Positions 19,525 to 36,579 of a stretch of 64,000 nucleotides of DNA are shown here, one piece after another. This stretch comes from Erodium maritimum (lineage: Eukaryota > Streptophyta > Magnoliopsida > Geraniales > Geraniaceae). Position numbers and translations under genes: made by a program. Under the pieces are notes generated by a model. It was given only the letters and a program-made list of their open reading frames with translations. It had not been told where the DNA came from and did not search any database. The number at the start of each line of letters is the position of its first letter. The stretch's first letter is position 1. The DNA lies in NCBI GenBank assembly GCA_963921825.1, contig OY997588.1, positions 136,803,203 to 136,867,202 on the forward strand, given 5' to 3'.

Positions 19525-20715
19525 TGGCCGGGTCCGAGGCTTTGTTTGGTCCTGGTCAGTTTGGGTTGTGGGTTCGTCGGTCAGTTTTGGAGGTTTGCTT
19601 TCTGCGCGTGTTCCTTGTTTCCCTTTACCTGCTCCATGTCAGGTTGGACAGAGACTCGGTCATGTCTCTGCTCAAGATTGTTTCTTCGTTTTTTGGGGGA
19701 GCTTTTATGGGTGTTCGGGTCTTATTGTTTAGTTTTCTCCGAAGAAAGTTGGGGTGCGTGGGTGCGTGTGGAAGCTTCGCTTTGGACGATCGGTGTCCGT
19801 CTTGGCAGTTGTAAGGTGCCGTTTTTTTAGGTACTGGCCTTCGACAAGCTTGTCTCGCAGTTCTGGGTGTAGCTCTTCGGCTGGTTACAGAGTCTTCTCT
19901 GTTGGAGTCGGGATTGGATCGTGCTCGGTATTATTATAGGCCTTCCCATTCGGGTCCTTGCTGTTGTCGATGAAGGGTTACCTATCTTGGTTTCGGAACG
20001 CTCAGCTCGCATTTCAGTTTAGGCTTCTCAAGAGTTTTGACGTGATGCTGCCAATTTGGAGTTTGGAGATCGTACTCGGTAGAAATACCGGTCCTCCGCC
20101 TTTTTGGGCCTCTTTTCGGTGTTTACCGAATTTAGGTTTCGGAGTGCTGAGTGCGAGCTTCTTCGTCTGCCCTGTCTCTCGCGATCTCGACAAAGTGGTT
20201 TCGAAGGTGGACCTTCTCTCGGGTCTTTGGAGGTGACTAGTTCCTGCTCAGGTCGTGGGACGCGTTTCTACAGTCTAGCGGGTGTGGATCGTTGCTGAGC
20301 TACTTTAGTTGGTTCTGGTGCTGCCTATCGATCTTTGTTGGGTAATTCCTCTCCCGCCCTACCCTTTCATTTATTTCGATTGGCTTCTCTTCTTCTCGAC
20401 CCGCTGTTTGGTGTTCGTGCTCGCCGGTTTTAGGTTTTGGTGTTGGCCATCGGTGAGTCCTTAAGACTGTTCCTTGGTCTGAAGCCTTTCGTTTTATTTG
20501 TTGGGAGTGGTGTGTCTCAGTGAATTTTCATTGATACCGTGTTTGTCGATTGTGGTCCTGGCCACCGACGTTTTTAGTACTCTCTTTCTCACTAGGATTG
20601 AGTGTTACTAATGATACAGGGAGTTGGGTACAACTCTGGTTAGGTTTGCAGTGTTTCTTATGGGCCTGCTCTTCTTGGTGGCCAATTCTTGGATGGTGGC
20701 TGCCGCCTTGCCCGG

Positions 20716-20850
20716 TGGTCTGCCCTTGTTGGCGATTTTTGTAATCTGCACCTTATTTTTTCTTGTTGCATTTGGTGGATATCCTTGTGGTATGCCCTTG
20801 TTGGCGGTTCTTGTTTTCTGCACCTTCTTTTTCTGGGTTGTAATCTTATT
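20716..20850 (+). repeat. Diverged 72-bp tandem duplication
   Basis: Sequence starting tggtctgcccttgttggcg at 20716 recurs, diverged, from 20788 (tggtatgcccttgttggcg, then ttctgcacctt). The period is about 72 bp. Confidence 0.7.
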
Positions 20851-21175
20851 GTCTTTGGTTCCTGTTGTTCCCTATAAGAAGGCTGCGTACTTCTTGGGCT
20901 TTTGGAGGCATGTAGTCAGATTTCATTTACTCCTCTTTCCTCTTGTAAGAGGTTTAATTTAAATTTACATTTGCGGATAAAAAAGCAAGTGGTAATTGTA
21001 TTCAACTAATAACACATGAAAACATGATTGTTCTCGAATAGCTATAGATCATAATAAAAAGGGCTGTAAAGGAAAAGGCAATAAATAAAATTATGATACA
21101 AGTCTTTTAAAAAATTATGTGAGTGGAAAATTTGAGTTGGAGAACAAGGTAAGGCCAGTTTAAGATTTTTTTCAA

Positions 21176-22335
21176 GGTAAAACTACTAACACCTACCAAA
21201 AACCATGTCCATATAACTGATGTTTACCGTGAAGTTTAAAGTTAACCGATAAATACCCTAAAGTTTCGAAATATAACTCAAAACTCATTCTGTCAGTCAG
21301 CTCAGTCAGTTTAATGTTCACTTTTTCAAAAATGCCAAAAATACCCTTAACCCTGTTCATTTTTTATATTCTTTAAATCAAAATTAAATTAAGGTTTTCA
21401 AAAGAGAATTATTTTACAAAAAACATATTTTATTTTTATTTTTTTTAAATCAATTTTTCTTTTCAAAAAATCAGTTTTAATTTTGAAAAACAGTTTTTAT
21501 TTTTTTAAATCACTTTTAATAATAAATCTGATTTTATTTTATTTATTTTAATAATATATATTATTTCTTTCAAATTTATATTTTGAATTCTATTTTATAT
21601 TTTCTTCAATTTTTCAATTTTTTTCAATAAATCTGATTTTCCAATTTTATAAAATATATAGTAATCATATTATAATATTAAAAAAAAAATAAAAAAATTC
21701 TTTTTTAATTATAAAAAATCAATTACCAAAAAAATATTTGTAAATAGTTTTTAATTATTTTATTTCTTATATTTATTTTACAAAGATTTTTTTAATATTA
21801 TAATATGATTACTATATATTTTTTAAAGTATATAGTAATCATATTATATTTATTTACAAATATTTTTTTGTAGTTTATTTTTTATAATTAAAAATGAATT
21901 TTTTAATTTTATAATATGATTATTATATATTTTTTAAAATTGAAAAATATATAAAATAGAATTTAAAATATAAATTAAAAAATCAGATTTATTATTAAAA
22001 TAAATAAAATAAAATCAGATTTATTGTTATAAGTGATTTAAAAAAAAATAAAAACTGATTATTTTTAAATTAAAACTGATTTTTTGAAAGTAAAAACTGA
22101 TTTTTTTTAAAGTAAAAACTGTTTTTTAAAAATAAAATCTGATTTTTTTAAAATATTTTTTTTGAAAACCTTAATTTAATTTTGATTTAAAGAATATAAA
22201 AAATGAACATGGTTAAGGGTATTTTGGGCATTTTTGAAAAAGTGAACAATAAACTTTAGGGTATTTATCGGTTAACTTTAAACTTGTAAACATCATTTAA
22301 AAGGGCGGTTTTGGGCAGATATTAGTAGTTTTCCC
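21176..22335. mobile_element. Foldback Mutator-like MITE with 10-bp target duplication
   Basis: The flanks carry an exact direct repeat, tttttttcaa, at 21166-21175 and 22336-22345, consistent with the 9-bp (9-10) duplications of Mutator-type elements. The left end ggtaaaactactaa and the right end, read inward as gggaaaactactaa, start long inverted arms. They share extended blocks such as aagtttaaagttaaccgata and ttcactttttcaaaaatgcc. The right arm lacks about 48 bp that the left has after ccctaaagttt. The interior is very AT-rich and itself palindromic (for example tatagtaatcatattataat and its complement), so almost the whole 1160 bp can fold on itself. No transposase is encoded. Confidence 0.85.
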
Positions 22336-22723
22336 TTTTTTTCAAAGATCAGCTACATAGTTCTTTTTTAAGCTATAACTGTACATTCTGATAAAAAAAA
22401 GGTATAAATGTACAATAACAAAAATTAAAATGTCTAAAGATTATGTCTAATCGAAACGAGAAACTATAATAAAAAAATTAAAGGAATAAAGCTAGAAACA
22501 GTATAATTTAAAACAACATAAATTGAAAAAAGAAACAACATAAATTCGTTAACGAGTCAGGTGCCAACAGAAATTCAAGAGGTCTTCTGTGAGACGAATG
22601 GTACCGGATGAATAACGACTACTTTTGAAAATATTCAATGAAATATAATCAAATGGTTATAATTAGAGTGTGTGCATCATCCCCATAACGGAAAACTAGA
22701 ACAAAAGGGAAAGGATAAAGCCC
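22336..22723. other. AT-rich spacer
   Basis: AT-rich sequence between the foldback element and the plus-strand LINE. agagtgtgt at 22665-22673 matches the sequence after the LINE tail (25198-25206) and may be its target duplication, with about 50 bp of unexplained sequence before LINE homology starts. Confidence 0.4.
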
Positions 22724-25199
22724 CAGGGTGCGTTCGTTCCGGGCAGATCTATAGAGGACAATATTATCCTGTCATATGAGACTCTGCATCATCTAAGGAA
22801 TAAGAGGCAAGGTCAAGAAGGCTTGGTGGCGCTGAAGCTGGATATGAGCAAAGCCTATGACAGGGTAGAATGGGGCTTTTTATGGGACATTATGAGAGGG
22901 TTTTGGCTGAGCGAGGAGTGGATATCTCTGGTCCGTCGGTGCACGTACTCGGTTACGTACAACATAGTGGCGGGGGCAGCAGGTGGGGTTTATTCAACCT
23001 GAAAGGGGGATAAGGCAGGGGGACCCGCTCTCCGCATATTTGTTCCTCTTTTGTATGGAGGGCTTCTCTCGGCTACTACAAGGGGCGGAGGGCAGGGGGG
23101 ATATCCATGGAGTCAGGATAGCGAAGGGTGCCCCGGCGTTATCCCACCTGTTCTTCGCGGATGATTGCTATGTGTACTGCAAAGCGGTCCCGGAGGAGAT
23201 GACGAATGTGCGAAACTATTTGGGAATGTTTGAGGAGGCTTCAGGGCAGGTGGTGAATCAGGCTAAGTCATCTCTTTTCTTCAGTCATAATATTCCGGAG
23301 CATCGACGTCTGAGTGGCGTGCAGATCTTGGGGATACCTGAGGTCGGTACCCCTTCCACCTACTTAGGTATACCGAACATGATGGGTCGGAGTCGGAAGC
23401 AGAGCCTGCAGTATGTTATGGATAAGGTCCTGCGGCGGATCAGAAGGTGGGATGGTAAGCTACTCAATGAGGCAGGTAAAGAAGTGCTCGCCAAATCGGT
23501 GTTACAAGCTATTCCCACCTATACGATGAGTGTAATGCGGATGCCAAAGGGGATGGTGGAGAAGATGAATGTGGCCCTCGCAAGATTCTGGTAGAAATCG
23601 GCGGGTCCGGATGGTAAAGGAGTGATCTGGCAGTCCTGGGCAAATATGTCACGGCCGAAGGAGGAAGGGGGTATGGGTTTCAAGAATCTATACGACTTTA
23701 ACTCGGCCTTACTAGGAAAGCAGTTGTGGAAATTAGTCACGGAGGAATCCAGCTTAGTGGCCAAGGTCCTCAAAGCTAGATATTATCCGAGGACTTCGGC
23801 TCTGGAAGCGGGTAGGAAACCAAACCAAAGCTATATCTGGCAGAGTTTATTATCGGTACAGGAGTTGATTCAAAGCGGGGCGCGAAGGTCTGTCGGGCCA
23901 GGTTCGGAAATCTTAGTCCTGGGACACCCCTGGTTGACAGGAGTGGAAGCGAGGGTGCAGTCGGTAGGCCCTGGGCTTGGGGGGATGTTGGTGGCGGACT
24001 TGATGATGCCACAAGGGAGGACATGGGATGAGGGGAAGATCCGGTCCCTAGTAGGAGGGGAGGATCAACAGGCGATCTTGGCGGTCCCGATAAGTCGAAC
24101 GACGGTCAGGGATTCCTGGTATTGGGCGGGGGACTACTTGGGCCAATACACGGTGAAATCGGCGTACGACAGATGCCAACATGACCAGATCTCTGTCCAG
24201 GCACATCCTAAAATCTGGCCGGTAATCTGGAAGCTGGAAGTGATGCCAAAGATCAGATCATTCTTATGGCGTATGTGCTCGGGCTGCCTACCGGTGGCGG
24301 AGAACCTAAGACGTAGACATGTGGAGATGGCGGCGACATGTCCGGTATGTCTGGGAGGAGAGGAGTCGACCTTTCATTTGCTGGTCAAATGTCCTGTGAC
24401 AGACGAATGCTGGACGAAATCGGGCCTAATTCTTCCTCAGGGGACCCAGACGATAACGGAGTGGCTGCTACAGATACTTAGTCTCAACCCTGCGGAGAAA
24501 GGAGGTCTGATTGGATGTCTTTTATGGGAAGTGTGGAAGGCACGAAATAAGGTAGTATGGGAGAGTATAGCACAACCAGCGGCCGAAATCTTCCAGACAG
24601 CTTTCCACCTTCAACTAGGTTGGTTAGAAGCACGGCGGAGGAAGCTGCAGGCCCAGGTGAGCCCAAGACACACTCAGTCTCGGGGAGCGGAGGTATGTGA
24701 ACGCCCTAGTCGGGGATCCTGGGCAATTAATACTGACGAGGCTCTGTTCGCAGCAGCAAACAAAGTGGGAACAGGCTGGATATGTAGAGACGATATGGGG
24801 CATCTCAAGGGAGCTCGGTCTACCTCGTTCCACGGGGCCCAGAATCCGGGGCTGGTGGAAGCGTTTGCGATACGGGAGGCGCTGATGTGGCTTCATCAGT
24901 ACCCATCCCAGAGGGCGGTGGTTCGAAGTGATTGTAAGGTCATAGTGGATATGATCAAAAGAGGTGGGGGCAGTTGTCACATCTCGGGACGATCGTTACA
25001 GATTGTTTTTCCCTTTTATCTAAACTCGAGTGCGTGCAACTCGAATTTGTAAAGCGGACAGCGAACAAAGCAGCTCACTGGCTTGCCAGGGCGGCTTGTT
25101 CTAATCCTGTCTGGAATTGGCAAGGGGGTCATGTCCCCGAACCTCTTCAACATATCATTGTTGTCGAAAATTAATACAATATCGTTTCTCTAAAAAAAG
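22724..25199 (+). mobile_element. 5'-truncated LINE, plus strand
   Basis: The copy starts inside the reverse-transcriptase domain and runs to an A-tail (tctctaaaaaaaga). It is collinear with the minus-strand LINE at 25342-29884 and very similar to it, both in protein and in nucleotides. Retained parts are the second half of the reverse transcriptase, with the FADD motif near 23152-23170, the zinc-finger-like linker and the RNase H tail. A 9-bp match, agagtgtgt, at 22665-22673 and 25198-25206 may be the target duplication. Confidence 0.85.
22760..25174 (+). pseudogene. LINE ORF2 remnant (reverse transcriptase, RNase H)
   Basis: Relative to the sister copy the frame has a one-base loss near 22975. 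It also has an in-frame TAG at 23592-23594, where the sister has tryptophan (KFWWKS), and a frameshift near 24975 in the RNase H region. The open parts are 22983-23594 and 23622-25052 in one frame, and the rest to 25174 in another. Motifs include GIRQGDPLS, LFFADDCYVYC, the linker cysteines in TCPVCLGGEEST, WAINTDEALFAA and LVEAFAIREAL. The few lesions imply a fairly young copy. Confidence 0.85.
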
Positions 25200-25341
25200 A
25201 GTGTGTAGGATTGTATGTGTAGCATTATGTGAGCCACATATTATGTTAAGATAGATGCTTCAGCCTCAGGATAATTTTTAGTCATTTGATTTTGATTATT
25301 ATATTTAAAATATAAATTTTTATAAAATGATTTTGTTTGTT

Positions 25342-28300
25342 TTTTCTTTTTGAGATAAACGATATTGTATTAGTTTTCGGCAATAATGATATTTTGAAAA
25401 GGTTCTGGGACATGACCCCCTTGCCAATTCCAGACAGGCGTAGAACAAGCCGCCCTGGCAAGCCAGTGAGCTGCTTTGTTCGCTGTCCGCTTCACAAATT
25501 CGAGTTGCACGCACTCGAGTTTAGATAAAAGGGAAAAACAATCTGTAACGATCATCCCGAGAGGTGACAGCTGCCCCCCACCTCTGTTGATCATATCCAC
25601 TATGACCTTACATCACTTCGAACCACCGCCCTCTGGGACGGGTATTGATGAAGCCACAACAACGCCTCTCGTATCGCGTACGCTTCCCCCAGCCCCGGGT
25701 TCTGGGCCCCGTGGAACGAGGTAGACCGAGCACCCCTAAGGTGCCCCCCGTCATCTCTACATATCCAGCCTGTTCCCACTTTGTCTGCTGCTGCGAACAG
25801 AGCCCCATCAGTATTAATTGCCCAGAATCCCCTGCTAGGCCGTTCCCATACCTCCGCTCCCCGAGATTGAGCGTGTCGTGGGCTCACCTGGGCCTGCGCC
25901 GTGCTTCTAGCCAACCCAGTTGGAGGTGGAAAGCTGTCTGGAAGATCCCGGCCGCTGGTTGTGCTATACCCTCCCACACTACCTTATTTCGTGCCTTCCA
26001 CACTTCCCATAACAGACATCCAATCAGACCTCCCTTCTCCGCAGGGTTAAGACTAAGCATCTGTAGCAGCCACTCCGTTATCGATCGGGTCCCCCGAGGG
26101 AGAACTAGGCCCGACTTCATCCAGCATTCATTTTCCACAGGGCATGTGACCAATAGGTGAAAGGTCGACTCCTCTCCTCCCAGACATAACGGGCATGTCG
26201 CCGCCATCTCCACATGCCTACGTCTTAGGTTCTCCGCCACCGGCAGACATCCCGAGCACACCCGCCATAAGAATGATCTGATCTTAGGCATCACCTCAAG
26301 CTTCCAGATTACCGGCCATATGTCGGACTGTGCCTGGGTAGAGAGCTGATCCTGTTGGCACCTATCGTACGCCGATTTCACCGTGTATTGGCCCAAGTAG
26401 TCCCCCGCCCAATACCACGAATCCCTGACCGCCGTTCGACTGATCGGGACCGCCAAGATCGCCTGTTGATCCTCCCCTCCTACCAGGGACCGAATCTTCC
26501 CCTCATCCCATGACCTCCCCTGTGGCGTCATCAAGTCCGCCACCAACAGCCCCTCGAGCCCAGGGCCTACCGACTGCACCCTTGCTTCCACTCCTGTCAA
26601 CCAGGGATGTCCCAAGACTGAAATTTCCGAGCCAGGCCCGACAGACCTTCGCGCCCCACTTAGAATCAACTCATGTACTGATAATATGCTGTGCCATATA
26701 TAGCTTTGGTTTGGTTTCCTCCCCGCCTCCAGAACTGACGTCCTCGGGTAATATCTAGCTTTGAGAACCCTAGCCACTAAGCTGGATTCCTCCGTGCCTA
26801 GCTTCCACAACTGCTTCCTAGTAAGGCTGAGTTAAAGTCGTATAGATTCTTGAATCCCATACCCCCTTCCTCTTTCGGCCTGGACATATTTGCCCAGGAC
26901 TGCCAGATCACTCCTTTACCGTCCGGCCCTGCCGATTTCCACCAGAATTTCGCAAGGGCCACATTCATCTGGTCCAACATTCCTTTTGGGATCCGCATTA
27001 CACTCATCGTATAAGTGGGGATAGCTTGTAATACAGATTTAGCGAGCACTTCTTTACCGGCCCCATTAAGTAACTTGCTGTCCCACCTCCTGATCCGCCG
27101 CAGGACTTTATCCATGACGTACTGTAGACTCTGCATTCGACTCCGACCCATCATGTTCGGTATCCCCAAGTAGGAAGAAGGGGTATCGACTTCAGGAATC
27201 CCCAGAATCTGCACGCCACTCAGACGGCGATGCTCCGGAGTATTGTGACTGAAGAAGAGAGACGACTTCGCCTGATTCACCACCTGCCCTGAAGCCTCCT
27301 CAAACATTCCCAAGTAGGTTCGCACTTTCGTCATCTCCTCCGGGATCGCTTTACAGTACACATAACAATCATCTGCGAAGAACAGATGGGATAACGTCGG
27401 GGCATCCTTCGCTATCTTGACACCATGGATATCCCCTCTGTCCTCCGCCCCTTGTAGAAGCCGAGAGAAGCCTTCCATACAAAAGAGGAACAAGTATGGG
27501 GATAGCGGGTCTCCCTGCCTTATTCCCCTTTCAGGTTGAATGAACCCCTCCTGTTGTCCCCCCGCCACTATGTTGTACGTGACCGAATACGTACATCGAC
27601 GAACCAGGGATATCCACTCTTCGCTTAGCCCAAAGCCTCGCATGATGTCCCATAGAAAACCCCACTCCACCCTATCATAGACTTTGCTCATATCCAGCTT
27701 CAGCGCCACCCAGCCTTCCTGGCCTTGCCTCTTCTTCTTCAGATGATGCAGAGTCTCGTATGAAAGGATAATATTGTCCTGTATAGACTTGCCCGGCACG
27801 AATGCCCCCTGGGTATTCGAAATAAGGCCCCCCAACAAGCCCTTAAGCCTGTTTGCAGCCACCTTGGACACCACCTTGAACACCACATTACACAGAGCTA
27901 TCGGCCGGAGGTCCTTGAGCGACATTGGGCACTCCACTTTTGGAATCAACACCAACGTAGTCCTGTTCATCTCTCGGGGGATGTCCTCCCCTGCAAAAAT
28001 CCTTCTCACCCATCTAGTGACATCCTCTCCAACTGTCCCCCAGTACTTCTGGTAGAAAAACGGGTTAAGGCCGTCCGGCCCTGGCGATTTATTCGGCCCC
28101 ATGGAGAAGGTCGCGTCTCGCACTTCCTCCGACGTGACCTCACCCATAAGTGCTCTGTTCTGCTCCTCCGTCACCTGCTGACGGAACTTCGGGAAATTTA
28201 CCCCGTCTCCCCTCGTTCGTCTAGATAGTTCCTTGTAAAAGTCCAGGATATGGTCTCCCAACCCCGAGTCCCAGGTCAGAACGGTACCCTCCGCATCCCT

Positions 28301-29884
28301 CAGCTCAGATACCTTGTTTATGTTTTTCCGCTGCGACGCCGAGGCTTGGAAAAACTTGGTGTTCTGATCATTATCCGTGAGACAATGCTGCTTGGCTCGC
28401 TGCCTCCAAAACTCCCCTTTCTTCTCAAGGGCTGTGACATAAAGCTTTTGCAAAGCTCTCCGACGCCGAATACTTGGCCGGTCCTCCTTCCCATTCAACC
28501 ACAGCATGTCCTTCTCATACCGTGCGATCTTCCGGGCAAGTGCATTGTACACCTCCTTGCCCCAGTTCTCTAGTGCCGAGCCTGTATCCTGAATCTTGCA
28601 CTCGACCCCTCAGTCCCCCGGGACCCCCCAGCTAGCCTGGATCAGCAGCCCACATTCCGGGTCCTCCGCCCAAATGTTCTCAAATCTAAAATGTCGCGAC
28701 CCCACCGGGTCCACTCGTTTCTCTGAGTCAATCAGAATGGGTAGATGATCCGATGTAGATATGCCCAGATTGGCCAGATGAGCCTCCAGCCACATCGCTC
28801 GCAACTCCCGAGACATAAGGGCTCTATCCAGCTGGACTGCCATGTGTGTCTCTGGTTCACTGCCACTGTGCCATGTGAACCCATACCCTTGGAGTGGTAC
28901 ATCGTAGAACCCCACGGCCCTCATTGCAGTCCTGAACCCCGAAATTAGTCGTTCCGGATACCGCCGTCCACCCCGCTTCTCCTTATTGCGAAGTATGCCA
29001 TTGAAATCCCCCATCAGCAGCCATTTCCGTGTAGTCCCTGTCCTTGCCCCCAAGGCCCGGATCATATCCCACGTCTGCCACCGGAGCTCCCTATTTGCCT
29101 CCCCGTACAAACCTGTAAAGCGGAAGCTATCTCCGGTCGGTCCTTCGATCTCCACATCGATAAACCTCATATCGCAGGAAAGTGGTGTAACCTTCATCTC
29201 CGAGGTCCATAGTAGAATCAGACCCCCCCTTTTGCCCCACCGTTGGCACTTCACACCCACCCGGAAAACCCGTCTTCAGCTTCAGGATATCGACCTCCCC
29301 TTTTCGAGCCACCGTCTCACTCAGGAAGATTACCTACGGCTTCCTACGACGGATCACTCCCTTTAGGTACTCCACCGTCGCCAGCTTGCCCAATCCCCTA
29401 CAGTTCCATGACAGAAATTTCATTTCCACCTCCTTGTTGCTCGTAGACCAACGGCTCGTACCAGGGATCCGTTCCCCACTCCACTTTCCGTTCAAGCACC
29501 CCCGCTGCCCCCTCGGTCCCGACCTCAGCAGAACACACCACCTCCGCGACCAATCTGTTCCCCCGCCGAACCAGCAGTAGCCGCGTCGTCCGATCGAGGC
29601 CCGTCCCAAATAGGCTCCCGATATCTCCCGACACCTCTCCCACCAACCATGCCGGCGTCGAGACACCAAACCGTGGGGTCACACGCGCGAGAGGATCTCG
29701 CTATCGATCGGGTCGAAGACAACCCCACTCCAGTAAATAGGAAACCAGACAAAACGGAAAGGAAAACAAAACCCCGTACCTTCCACCGGCTGTGCCCTCT
29801 CCCGTACACCGGAGCCCGACACTCCCGTCGCCGCCGTTCACTCGCACGCGCCGCTGGGCATCTCGGTATCACGATCGCCTCTCT
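25342..29884 (-). mobile_element. LINE with perfect 16-bp target duplication and ORF2 only
   Basis: aatgattttgtttgtt occurs exactly at 25326-25341 and 29885-29900, which defines the insertion. On the minus strand the element has about 460 bp of GC-rich leader, then ORF2 (endonuclease, reverse transcriptase, RNase H) and an A-rich tail (caaaaagaaaaaac) after the conserved 3' motif tattgtatta (25363-25372). No DUF4283 or zinc-knuckle ORF1 is present. A 5' truncation in the region between ORF1 and ORF2 explains this most simply. Confidence 0.9.
25370..29423 (-). pseudogene. LINE ORF2: endonuclease, reverse transcriptase, RNase H, broken by a few lesions
   Basis: The frame begins with the ATG at 29421-29423 (MKFLSWNCRGLGK), the normal start of a plant L1 endonuclease. 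An in-frame stop follows at 29334-29336 and a frameshift near 29245. The endonuclease then runs over 29260-28610 (LLMGDFNGIL and STSDHLPILID), with another stop at 28610. The reverse transcriptase is open from about 28552 to 26798 (GPNKSPGPDGLNPFF, VALKLDMSK, GIRQGDPLSPYL and FADD near 27370). A frameshift near 26805 leads to the linker and zinc-like cysteines to 25884, and another near 25900 to RNase H (WAINTDGALFAAADK). The frame ends at 25370. The reverse-transcriptase core is unbroken for over 580 codons. Confidence 0.9.
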
Positions 29885-29900
29885 AATGATTTTGTTTGTT

Positions 29901-30112
29901 ACTGGTTCACAACTAATAATAATAAAATTTAGATTTGTCTTAAAAAAAATAAGTATTTTCAAATTTGATACATGGTAAAATATTTAATTTAAGTTTATAT
30001 GAGTTTATAAACAGCGATCTTTTTTATACTTTAAATGATTAAATTAGTAAATTTGAAATTCAGTTTCAATATTTTTAGTGTTGTATTGACTTCAAGTTTT
30101 GTTCATATGTTT
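29901..30112. other. AT-rich spacer
   Basis: AT-rich sequence between the LINE and the next repeat fragment. Nothing else is recognised. Confidence 0.4.
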
Positions 30113-31090
30113 TCTTAAACATGCGACGAAGGATTTATATTAATCATTCCAAGCAAAAAGAACACAACTTGGGTATTTATCCTAACCTCCAGAATATGAC
30201 CGCGACCTCGTAGGTTTGCTAGTGCTCATGGACCCGCAGACTTAGTCTAATTTGTAATTTAGACAAAAACAAACAAACCAACATCCGACCAAACAGAAAG
30301 CCAAATCGCTAAACATGAAAAAAAACATAAGTAATAAAAACAAGCATAAAAACCCCATAAAGCAGCAGCCAATTCCTGGTCGTTCCCTTCCTTCTTCGGT
30401 ACGCACTGAGGGGATGTCGTCCTGGATCATGGGTGTAGGCAACCACTTGCCCACCACCCCATCTTGGGGGCAACTCATGGATTTTGACGGGGTTGTCTGG
30501 CATCCCTCGTTTGAAGAAAAATCATTTTCCTCTAACACCTGTAGTTGGTGGTCGTGGTGGTGTCCTCTTCTTCCTCCAGGGAGAAAGATCCAAAGTGGCT
30601 CTTGATATCTACTACCCCGACGTCGTTGATAGGGTAGGCAACAACGTCGACCACTGGCGAGACACCATTCTACTAAGCGATGGACTTCCTCGAGGCACAG
30701 AGACCCAGCCGACTCCCCGTGGAGATGTTAGCTAGGCTGCGAGTTGTGGCGTCAGACCAGACAATCGTTGAGAAGAGGGTCTCGCGACCTGGCCGACCTC
30801 AAAGGTGGGCTGTGATGAAGGCCAACCAGGTGCGAGCTTGAACGACCCTTAATCGTCGCCAGAAAACTATCGGGGACAGTGGTGGTGGATATGAACCGTC
30901 GAGATGGTGCGACAACAGATTGGAGGCCAGAGACGAGAGCCGCTGGAGATTGACAACAAGGGTTCTCCGATTAAAGGATTGGAGGACAAAAGTAGAGGAG
31001 ACGAAGCCATGATGGCTAAAACTGGAGGCGGCAACTAAAAAAAGAGGGGAGAAAACCCTAAAGAAATAACGCATTTTAATTTTCTTTGTA
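30113..31090 (-). mobile_element. Retroposon-like fragment related to ORF1-only family
   Basis: The segment at 30180-30245 (gctcatggacccgcagac) matches the 3' region of the 2108-4118 element (gctcatggacccgtagaa, about 2222-2240). The other end, near 31045-31070, reads on the minus strand CTTTAGGGTTTTCTCCC, like a sequence at about 60850-60880. No intact frame is seen and no target duplication was found. The boundaries are approximate. Confidence 0.4.
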
Positions 31091-31736
31091 ATTTTATTGT
31101 AAACTTCTTTTTCCATCTCCTATACTTCTGACAAAGAACACGATAAACCATGTAAACCAATCTCATGTATATGTTTATAATTTTTTCTATCTAAAATTTG
31201 AACTAATAAGTCAGTTGGGCTATTCGGGCCCAACATAATTGCGGTCGATTAGCTTAAACCGGTTACCGACCAGACAGCCAACTAATCGAATTTGCTCGGA
31301 TTTTTCGATATTGGTTTCGATGTTGGGATGAATTTTTAGAAAAGCGGTATTAACGGTTTGGTGGTGAGAGGTGGGGTAATAGCCGGTTAACCAGTGCCCA
31401 CCCTTACCTGTACGTGCTTTAAGAAACTTAAGTAATAAGTTAACCTATCATATGAAAATCAGTGATATTTTGTAGATAACATATTTATAGAAAGAAAAAA
31501 AGGGAAAAATAATTCAAAACACTTTATTGAAAGAAAGAAGACATTCACATTGAGATAAATATATATCGTCAAGCCATTAAAACTTCAATACATCATTTCT
31601 CTATTTAGGAATGAGGTAAAAACAGCGCATCCTTCTGGAATTGTTCACGCATTACAGATCTCAGATTGAAAATGCAAATGAAAAATAAGAGAAAAATTGT
31701 GAAATCTTAGCAAAAATTGAATAGTACCTATTATGC
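31091..31736. other. Spacer and 3' flank of the tRNA synthetase gene
   Basis: Mostly AT-rich non-coding DNA. The part nearest 31736 should include the 3' untranslated region of the minus-strand synthetase gene. I cannot fix a polyadenylation site. Confidence 0.4.

Positions 31737-36579
<4,843 letters not shown>

Larger units (their letters stand above)
18500..20985 (+). mobile_element. GT-rich non-coding retroposon-like element
   Basis: A block of GC/GT-rich sequence contrasts sharply with the AT-rich flanks. It ends with ttgtaagaggtttaattt, then tttgcggataaaaaag, an A-tail arrangement typical of plant non-LTR retroposon 3' ends. Long open frames in it (for example 18578-19141) show no domain and reflect base composition. 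Internal duplications are present at 19421-19524 and 20716-20850. The 5' boundary is approximate and no target duplication was found, so classification is tentative. Confidence 0.45.

Noticed and set aside
22665-25206. agagtgtgt as a certain target duplication of the plus-strand LINE
   Set aside because: About 50 bp of unexplained sequence lies between the left repeat and LINE homology, so it is noted only as possible.
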